Shown: piece after piece, positions 55,965-64,000 of the stretch
Layout of the letters: each line of letters opens with the position of its first letter
Position numbering within the stretch: position 1 is the first letter of the stretch
Origin: Talpa occidentalis
Taxonomy: Eukaryota; Chordata; Mammalia; Eulipotyphla; Talpidae
Reading direction: 5' to 3'
NCBI RefSeq assembly: GCF_014898055.3
Contig: NW_023603184.1
Span: 105,948,615-106,012,614, forward strand
Length of the DNA: 64,000 nucleotides
Translations under genes and position numbers: made by a program
The notes under the pieces: generated by a model
What the model was told of the DNA's origin: nothing
What the model saw: only the letters and a program-made list of their open reading frames with translations
Databases searched by the model: none

Positions 55965-58090
55965 AAGCACTGCATGAGTATAAATAACTTTGTTAACTAT
56001 GATAGAAAAACTCTCCTGGGTGCCTGAACACAGGGTTTCTCTGTGAAAGGCAAAGGCCTGGATAACCTGAGATCCTAGCATGAGAACAGTAACAAACGTA
56101 GGACTCTAAATACCAAGGGCAGGCCTCCGTCCTTCCCGAACAATTGCTGGAAACGGACTCAGCTCCCTTTTCCTCAGAGCTCGTGTACCAGTTCCCCCGA
56201 TGGGGAAGCCCCTGCATCCTGTCTGCCCTGTATTTGATGCTTAGTGATAAGAGGCCTGTGCTCTCCAAGAGCTGTGAACTGCTCAGATCAGAAATATTTA
56301 TGAGTTCCCTGGAAATGCCTGCTGAACATACCCTGGAGCCTGGTGGAGAGCTTCCTCCCAGCAGGCATGCTCGCTGCAGCTTAGCTCTTGGGGTCTTGTC
56401 AATGCCAGCAGAGCAGGGGAGAGATTTTTTCTCCAGAGCCAGGCTCCCTGTTCATGGCTTTCTACCAAAGACCTTCTCTATCCACTGGCCCTGCCACCAC
56501 AACTCTGCAGGTCTCTAACAGAAGCAAGTGCTAGAATAAAAGATTCTATTTATCCTTTATGAGGAATTAATGATTTAATGTTGGTAAATTTATTAAGGTT
56601 TCTCCATGGACTGCCAGCAGCAGAGGATTATAGTGAGCAAATTGGATGTGCTGAAATCCATACATTTATACTCCATTGTTTTCTTAGCACTATGAACAAA
56701 TGTTATTTCATATGGACATCACATTTCTCTCCAGTCCTGTGGAACATTTGATATGCATTTGAGTTTTCCTTGCTCTCCAAATGGCAATGTGACAAATTAG
56801 GCTTCCAGCTATTCCTTGGGGGCCTTAGCTAAAATCACATACCTTCAGTTTCTCCTGCAGCTTGACTTGCCCTCTTATGGAACTCATCTTTGCTCCAAAT
56901 GTCTTCTTTAGCAAGACTGAAACTCTAGCAATGGGTGAACTCATTTTCTCTGAGTTCAGAAATTATTCAGACTTCAAGGATTTTGGAATTTAAAGGGCAT
57001 TCTTGGTTTCTGCATCAGGTCATCCAGAACACAGTGCAACTTCTGTTGTTAAGAGGGATAAAAACCCTTTTAAGAAGCTATTGAAAGGGCTCAGAAGATT
57101 TTATGGACATCAAATAGTTTTTAAAGGACAATATTTTGATGGTTTAATTATAAGCAAATAGGAAACATGCAGATTAAATTAACCTTAACACACACATGGT
57201 TTTAAAAATTAAGGGCAAAAAATTTTGGCAAAATACATTTTGAATCTAAAACACATGAACAAAATCAAAAGACCTAATAAATTTAGATGCTAGCAGTTGG
57301 ACAGTGTCATCTGCCACATAGACTCCCGAGGAGCCCAGTGGCCATTTCTGGGCTGTCTCTGACCTGGTCACCTAGGATGCAGCTTCATACCTCAGTTTTG
57401 CCTTTAAAAATAGATATAAATACTAGATCCCTCCTCTTGTAGCTTTACTTAAGATTCTAAAGAAAATTATGTTCCCTTTGAATTCCTCACACATGTGAAG
57501 TCTGTTTTCAAGTAGAGTTTTTTCTTACCTGGAAGACTGAGAACTTTTATTCTCTTTGGCTTCTTAATTGTCAGGGAGTTGTACCAGACTAAGTCATATC
57601 ATTAAGACATTCCAGTGTTTATATTCCCCTAAATACCTAAACAAGTATTTTCATCTTTTCTAGCTACAGCCACATTTCATCAAATACTCAATGTACCCAA
57701 GGACATCTGTTCTGGAGCAGCTGGGCAAGTGTGTCCTCTTGTGCTAGAGACCTTTCTCTCACAGAGCAGAATTATGGGACGCAGTAGGTGACAAAGTTGC
57801 TCATGGTGGTTGCAGTGTGTCCGGTAACTTTTGTCTGTGCAGTTGTCATTGTCTTTAAAAAAATAATTTCTGGGGCTTGTCATGAAGTCACCTTCCTCCA
57901 GAGATGTTTTGCTTCTGCCTGGCACTCGTGGGTGTTGGCAGTCCTCACCTCCTTCAATTAAATGCAGAGTCTGTGGCTAGACAAATGCAGGTGCAAACTC
58001 ACAAGAGCGTTGGTGTGCAGCTGTGATATCTCAGGGAGGGATTTCTTTTGTTTATTTTTCCTTTCCTTCTCCATCTGTGGGTACAGTGGA
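55965..58090. other. Mostly single-copy non-coding stretch
   Basis: No exon, RNA gene or clear repeat. The 124-codon + frame 56144-56518 has no family resemblance and a competing minus frame. Confidence 0.3.
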
Positions 58091-58094
58091 GGTT

Positions 58095-58245
58095 AGATTA
58101 CTTCTAGTCGACATACTCTGAAGGTGTAGTCTTTGGACTCCATTTAACGTGGGGATCATTTTACAATTTGCACCAACATTGTGATGTACAACTAAAGTAG
58201 TACAATGTCATATGCCAATTGTATCTCAACAAAAGACAACAAAAC
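58095..58245 (+). mobile_element. L1 3'-end relic
   Basis: 'aacgtggggatcattttacaattt', 'gtgatgtacaactaaagtag' and 'caatgtcatatgccaattgtatctcaac' follow the order of an old L1 3' UTR terminus. Confidence 0.55.
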
Positions 58246-58570
58246 AAAACTAAGGGAATCCAGTCTGATGTCCACTCGTAGGATCAAGCTCAAAGCCAAC
58301 TGCTTAAGCCTCCAGAGGCAAAGGCTTCCCTGGGAAGTGAAAACACTAAAAGCAGAGAGCAGTGTGTCTGCTGGTGTGCATCCTTTCTGGAAACAAGGGC
58401 CATCTGATTGGGGAACGATGACTCAAGTAGCAAAAGAATATTCTCATACCTAATGATTCTGTTTCTGACAGTGGGCTTCTCTACACCTCACCCTGTTTGT
58501 GCTGGGGTCTGGGACAACCACGGTGCTGGCAAGCCAAGGACAGGCTGTGACGGGTACTTGGTGAGGTTTT
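58246..58570. other. Non-coding stretch, nothing recognised
   Basis: No feature recognised. Contains the left flank of the retrocopy below. Confidence 0.3.
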
Positions 58571-58586
58571 AAGAATGAATGAGGGA

Positions 58587-58788
58587 GTGAGAGGATTCAC
58601 CAGAGACAAAGTGGGGAGCAGAGCAGGCAGATCTACTGAGGTCCACTGCTGAGGGGAGCGGCAGGTGAGACAGGAGAGGTCTGTTGTGCCATGTGGGTCA
58701 GCTCCCTGGCAGGGGATTAAACTCATGCTGCAGTGGACGACAGCCTCATTATGCAGAGACTTAATCCCTTGTGCCACCACGGAGGCCC
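58587..58788 (-). mobile_element. tRNA-derived SINE fragment inside the retrocopy
   Basis: Body and head of the older SINE subfamily, from 'gagaggattcaccagagac' to 'ggaggccc'. It has no tail of its own and no target duplication of its own. It was carried in as part of the larger retrocopy. Confidence 0.85.
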
Positions 58789-58876
58789 TGGGGTCTATGA
58801 ATGAACCACATCCAAAACATTAAAAATCCCTTTGGAACACACAGCATTTTCAATTTTACCAAAAAAAAAAAAAAAA
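58587..58876 (+). mobile_element. Retrocopy of a transcript carrying an antisense SINE
   Basis: A perfect 16-bp target-site duplication AAGAATGAATGAGGGA (58571-58586 and 58877-58892) encloses a 290-bp insert ending in an A18 run at 58861-58878, so it was inserted as a + strand transcript copy. Its first 200 bases are the SINE in antisense orientation, without its T-rich end. About 72 bp of unrelated sequence follow, with an ATTAAA hexamer at 58819-58824, 36 bases before the poly(A). The parent transcript is unknown. Confidence 0.8.
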
Positions 58877-59039
58877 AAGAATGAATGAGGGAATGAAGGA
58901 ACAGAATGCCCTTTCCTTACAAGTTGGCCATGCTCCTGCTGCTCTTCAGAAAGCATTTGTCACCCTGTTGCTTTGGGAAGTGCTTCTTGACTTATTGGTA
59001 GGAAATACATGGTAATTTTTCATAATTCATATCCCATGG

Positions 59040-59223
59040 CAGTATTTTTCAAAGTATGGCCCACTGATCCCTGACATCCCAATTACCTGTGGGTAATTGG
59101 GCAAAACTGCAGATTCCTGGGTTCCCATAACTACTGAATCAAGATTTCTGGAGATGGCTCAGGAAAATGTCTTTGTCACACAACCCCATGTGATTCTACA
59201 TAATAGGAATTTGAGGAACACTG
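59040..59223 (+). mobile_element. MER5A-type hAT DNA transposon, nearly full length
   Basis: 184 bp with terminal inverted repeats: CAGTATTTTTCAAA at the left, and CAGTGTTCCTCAAA read from the right end. Inner wording 'tgcagattcctgggttccc' and 'actgaatcaagatttctgg' is MER5A-like, and the family length is close to 189 bp. Non-autonomous, with no coding capacity. The 8-bp target duplication is no longer visible. Confidence 0.7.
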
Positions 59224-59224
59224 T

Positions 59225-62200
59225 GTTATGTGAACGTTATCACCACATCAGCAAACGCCTGTTAAGCAACCGCTATGTTTGCTGCATCTTTTAGTCTTTC
59301 CTCTGCGACAGTGATATGTAGGGAGTTTAGACTCTGTTTTTATCTATTTTATCAGGTTGTTTGATGCTTTCTAGTATGGACTGCAGCTATTTCCCTTATT
59401 AAAAATCATTTTTGTTTAAAAAGACCCATCTACATATTGTACCATAATGGCATTTCTATAGAATGGGGAAAATGGTAGAAATATTTCCCTCTAGACTCTA
59501 AACAATTAAAATTGGAAATAAGACATTTTTGAGGATATGCGTGTAGAACTTAAGAGTTAGAGAGGAAGGGAGTTGTTCCTTTTAGTTTCTGTAGTTTGGA
59601 AATTCTTCCTATCTTGAAATAGTAATTCATTTAAGCAAGTTTGTCTTATCTTTGTCCAATATGGCTGCATATAATAAAATGGAATTTCCTCATCAGCATT
59701 CCTTTCACGAATCGACACGAGATGACACCAAAGTATTTGGCTTGACTAATTCTCTTTGTTAAGGAAAAGCCTATGGTTATCAAAGTTGTTTTTTAAAGAA
59801 AAAAGGAATTTCTCAAAGTAGGTTCATGTTCCTAAAAAGTAAACTTGCATAAATATTGCTTGTTTGCCAAATTCAGATTTTTTTTCACCATGAACTAAAC
59901 TGCAGAATTATTTGATTTTCACTGGCAAGGCTTTTCTACTGTTCTAGAATCCAAATCCTGGATACACTTTGCATTCAGTATACATAATTTTAAAAAGAAT
60001 GCAGTATACCACTTTAAGAAATAAAGCATCATTAGAATGCTGACTTATGCCTATCATTAATAAATTATTTTTAAAATGTATGCTGTTCTTGCTGCTATTG
60101 TGACTGGTCTCTCCATTTTCTGCAAAGAATAAAAAACAAAATACAAAATTACCTTGCATATCTCATTTTTTCCTGAGACATTCTCTTTTCCCATCTTGGA
60201 TAAATATATTTTTTCACAGTTATGTGAAACTTGAATGTAAGAAAAAGTCCTACAATCTTCTGAAATCCAGAGTTTTAGAGGAAAAGTCTATAATGATGTC
60301 CAAATATGTCTCCTACCTGTAAGCAAGGGTTAACTGCATCACTTGACATACATTTGGTTGTAAGTGACAGACTGAGCACAGTGGCTTATAAAAATGGGGT
60401 TATACTTTCTTCTCTCCCTCCCCCAGAGAAACACATCTGTGGTTGTAGAATTTCTGGCATTGGGTCACTCATAACATTAGAGCTGACATCACTTGGCCTT
60501 TCCGCCTATATTTTCCTTCATGCTAAGTGATCCCTGAAGATCCCAACCCGGTGACTAAATTCCAGAAGGAATGAGAGAGGTTGGGGCACAGCAATGCTTG
60601 ACACTTCCGTCAGGAAGTAAAACCACTCCCAGCAGCTTCCAGCAGATTTCCACTTACATCTCATTAACCAGAGAATATCACTCAGCCACCTCCAGAAAGC
60701 TGAAGCAAGAAAGTGCTTTGAATTTCTAGCTTCCATGGTGTCAGCAGGCAAAGAAAAGTCCTTAGGAAGTGACTGTAGGACCAGCCAGCCAACCCTATCT
60801 GCCACAATAAAGAAATTGGTTAATTTTAAAAAACATAACACAGATTCTAAGATTACTCACATTGGATAAGTACAGTTGTCATCATCTAGAGAAATATCTC
60901 AGATCAAAGAGCTCCAAAATTCCAATAGCTTAATAGCAGGAAATGTGATTGGGTTTTTTTCCCCCAGGACTTCCTTTCCTCAAGATCCTTCCATGAATAG
61001 TCATTTACTAGACCAAATACTTTTTAAAATTAACCAGATCGTGGTAAATTCACGTTCCCTTTAGGAAACTTAAAAGGGGATTTCTAATGCAGAATAGAAA
61101 GGACCAGGTGACAAGCTGGCGAGTCTGTGAGGCCACTGCATGTGGGCAGAGAAACCCCCATCTCTATATCACATGCCAAAGAAACGTGGATTCAAACACA
61201 ATGGCTTAGTGTAGTACATTTTTTTGTTGCAGATGGTAAGTAGGCAATTGATTCGTTGTTTTGTTATAAAATGAGGCAGGTCTCAACAGAATATCAACGC
61301 TCCTGTTAAGAGCAATAAAAAAATAAAGCAGGACTCATATGCCGACCTCACCAAAGAAGCAGAGCACAAAGGATTTACTATTTCTTTTGTACAGGTCTGA
61401 GATTGGAAATCAGCTGAACTTGAAGGTTTTGAGTCCTCATTCGTCATGTATGGTGCTGGCCTGCCAAAGAGAACTGTGTTGCTGCACAAACATGAGGTCT
61501 CCAGGAAAACGGGGTTCTGACACAGGCACACCCTAGCTGAGCTGGGGAAATGCTTCAAGTACGGTTTGCCAAAGTAAAGGAGCTGATTAAAAGAAAGGCT
61601 GCCTGGAGCCTCATGAAGGAGAGCAGAGAAGAAAATGAACGATTGCAGATCATCTAGGTCCCACCACCCTAGACAAGAAGCACTGCAGCTTCCCAGGCGG
61701 CTCCCTGTAGAGCATTCCTGCACTTCCATGGGTGAAAGTCACCTTTATAAGACAGAGCTAAGAGGATTAAATAAAACAAATATCCTTCAGTTTCTGAAAG
61801 TGCATTGGTGGATCACTGTCGATGTGAGCCAGTTCTTGTTCCCAGCCAGAAAGGAAAAAAAAAAAAAAAAACCAAAACACTAAATTGTCCAAAAAAATAA
61901 AATTGTCCAAAAAGAAAAAAATATTGAGAAAGACTTAATTACTCATTGGAATAATTACCAAGAATTTTATTTAGCTCTAAGTCTCACCTTTCCAAAGGCA
62001 AATAGAAGATAGATTTACAATCATTTCAAATGAAATCTCCAGAGCAATGTATGCACACTGACTCTTCTAAATAATCAAAGGGAAAAATCCAGGGCATTTC
62101 CTGCTGCAAGGCTGGTGTGAAGGCAAAACGGGCCAGAAGTTGTGTATTATCTGAATGAGCATACAGTGTGTGCTCAAGTCAACCAGGAGGCCACAGGAGA

Positions 62201-63280
62201 TGAGTTGCACTGATGAGGAAGAACCCTTCTCTTATCTGAAACATCTGGTGGTTGGCAGATTTAAATAGAAAATGTCCATCCACCAGCTACAATCAGCAGC
62301 GTGAGCACCACTGCCAGTTCATCTGCAAAACACACAATTACTTCATTTTCTAAATTATGAAAAGAAGGGCAAGAGGAGACTCCTCAAATAAGATAAAACA
62401 AATTTCACCATAGACAAAAAAAGGGCAACTTGATCTTGTCTTGTTCTCCCTCTTATCTTTTTCTCCTGGCCTGTCTTATGTAAAGATGCCGCCCCTGGTT
62501 TATGTCTTTGAGATTCTCTTTCATCTAGTGGAATTTGTTCTGTGTCCTAGGAGCTCTTCTGAACCATAAATAGCATATTAATTAATTATTGGGTTAGTGA
62601 AACAAATTGCACATCAGTGTATTTTATAATTATTCTCCAATTAGGTTTGGTTTATTGAGTTAGAGGAGGAGGAGAAAGGGATTTCTGGCTAGACTAGAGG
62701 GAACAGCGTGCAGGGTTATGTTCTGAATTGGGAAACATTTTGAGCTTTCTTATTAAATAAAATCAAGCAGTGTATGTTTGCACAGCAGCTAGAAGAGGGA
62801 GGGTGAATACAAGAATGAGATGCTGTGTTCCTTCTTTGCAATATTTCTGCAATGTTTGGGAAGGCTGTAGCTTGTATACATGGGCACAATAATGTCTGGA
62901 GAAGATATGTGGGAAGAGGAAAGAAAAGGAGTTGACAAGCTATTGGCATGGGGTCAATAATGCAAGAGGTCAGGAATTTAGAGTATTTCAGATGGCACAA
63001 CAATTTTGGGCCTGGGGAATAAAGGAAGAGAAATTTAGAAATCACAATGGACATCATGTCCAAACTGTCATGCTATTCAAGAAAAAAAACAAACATTTGG
63101 AAGCATCCCACTTTTGTGATACCTGGTATATGTATAATGTGTACACTCCAATTAGTTACAAATGTTCTATCCTTTCACTTTAAGCTTTTCTCCCTGCACC
63201 AGAGCTCCTTCCTCAAGCAGGGTCCTCTGCAATCCCTATCGATTGTCTTCTACAGGGCATTTGTCAATGCCTAATGCAAT
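59225..63280. other. Mostly single-copy, AT-rich non-coding stretch
   Basis: No exon or RNA gene is supported. An A-run lies at 61855-61870. The 148-codon minus frame 61283-61729 is Ser/Cys/Leu-rich with a hydrophobic end and no family resemblance. A segment at 60330-60400 has wording of an old repeat ('ttgtaagtgacagactgag', 'gtggcttataaaaatgg') that I cannot name. Confidence 0.3.
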
Positions 63281-63284
63281 CTGG

Positions 63285-63660
63285 CCACTGGCTCCTTTCA
63301 AATGTCGCCCTCCTGGTGTTGCCTCCCAGAATCTCTTCTCGGCCACTCTGATTTGTCCTCTGAACATCCCAGTGCCTCCATGGGCATCGCTCAGAGAATG
63401 GCACACTCTCTGTGTGATCCTTCGCTTCTCCTTATGCAGATACGACCCAGCCTTCCAGATCCAGACAAACACTACTTCTTTTAGGAAGCCACTCCTGTGC
63501 TCTTTATCCCCAGAACTCATGGAACTGCCTTCAGAATCATTAGCTTGGCAACTTACTGCCATCATATGTTAATATGCCATTGTCTTGTACTGTTATCAAC
63601 ATGTCAGTGCTCCACTTGCTTTAACATTAGCCCCTTGAGAGGAGGGGGTGGTACTTCAGG
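63285..63660 (+). mobile_element. L2 LINE relic
   Basis: Contains 'tttcaaatgtcgccctcctgg', 'cttttaggaagccactcctgtg' and 'agccccttgagaggagggggtgg' in L2 order. The 136-codon + frame 63162-63572 is a by-product of this decayed LINE. Confidence 0.6.
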
Positions 63661-63664
63661 AGGT

Positions 63665-64000
63665 ACCAGCAGGCAGTTTAATCTCAATAGATTCACAATG
63701 ATAAGTTTGTGAACAGCAACAACAAAGTTCTAAGAACAAGTTCTTCACTCCATTCCATTACTATTAGATTGATGAAATTTATTAGATGCTAAACAATAAA
63801 ACCAACATATTATTAGCACTTAAATATGTATTTAATTTCTAGTTAAAAGATTCAAAGAATATAGGTTATGTTATTTCTTGGCATAATCTTGTACTACCTC
63901 ATAAAATGAAATAGGATACTATAACCTTAAAGAAAATACATAGTTTGTTAAATTCTTATGTTCATTCTTTCCCTTGTTTTCTTTATTTGGATAGCAAATA
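63665..64000. other. AT-rich non-coding stretch
   Basis: Nothing recognised up to the window end. Confidence 0.3.

Noticed and set aside
56144..56518. 124-codon open frame on +
   Set aside because: No known domain and an opposing minus-strand frame of 91 codons; no evidence of splicing or conservation from sequence alone.
61283..61729. 148-codon open frame on minus with a hydrophobic end
   Set aside because: No family resemblance, no initiation context, overlapping frames on +. Compatible with chance.
1..64000. CRISPR array, operon or bacterial feature
   Set aside because: No regularly spaced direct repeats, no dense coding; all features are those of a mammalian nuclear genome.

Overview
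The window looks like non-coding nuclear DNA of a placental mammal. It is AT-rich and depleted in CpG outside one small island. It is littered with L1 fragments, ancient MIR, L2, MER5-like and LTR relics, microsatellites, and eleven copies of a tRNA-derived SINE about 250-325 bp long. The SINE head has intact pol III A and B boxes in the youngest copy, and most copies are flanked by 14-16 bp target-site duplications (TSDs). The head resembles tRNA SINEs of laurasiatherian mammals (bats, carnivores, perissodactyls, cetartiodactyls), but I cannot match it to a named family, so the species is left open. I find no protein-coding exon I can defend. The longest open frames (about 100-160 codons) are what chance gives in 64 kb read in six frames, or they lie in repeats. 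The window is most likely intergenic or deep intronic.

Layout. 0-10 kb: a young + strand SINE at 1.14 kb, old L1/L2/MIR relics at 2.4-3.7 kb, an unclassified block ending in a polyadenylation-like signal at 4.4-5.05 kb, MIR relics, and a G-quadruplex-type tract at 7.97 kb. 10-20 kb: an L1 3' end split by a SINE (10.7-11.76 kb), an old MaLR-type LTR split by a probable retrocopy (12.65-13.45 kb), L2 and another old repeat (15.0-15.8 kb), a decayed Tigger-like transposase relic (17.8 kb), a young 5'-truncated L1 with an 18-bp TSD (18.18-18.66 kb), and a 55-bp AT-rich duplication (19.7 kb). 20-34 kb: mostly single-copy sequence with a second young L1 end (26.66-27.05 kb) and the only CpG-rich stretch (28.14-28.44 kb), which holds a CTCF-like site and an ideal splice donor. 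34-40 kb: a rearranged L1 composite and two + strand SINEs. 40-46 kb: mostly unique sequence.

45-59 kb is the densest mobile-element region. Six minus-strand SINEs lie between 45.7 and 53.3 kb. A long old minus-strand L1 is broken by SINEs, a compact LTR with TATA-like and polyadenylation signals, and another insertion. A + strand L1/HAL1-type relic follows, and at 58.6 kb there is a retrocopy that carries an antisense SINE. 59-64 kb holds a near full-length MER5A-type element, unique sequence and an L2 relic.

The elements form a stratigraphy. MIR, L2, MER5-like and MaLR relics are oldest, then diverged L1 and LTR pieces, then two SINE age classes, then two young L1 tails. The best leads are the retrocopy with antisense SINE (58571-58892), the CpG/CTCF/splice-donor cluster (about 28140-28440), the two SINE subfamilies and their strand partition, and the nested stack at 51-56 kb.
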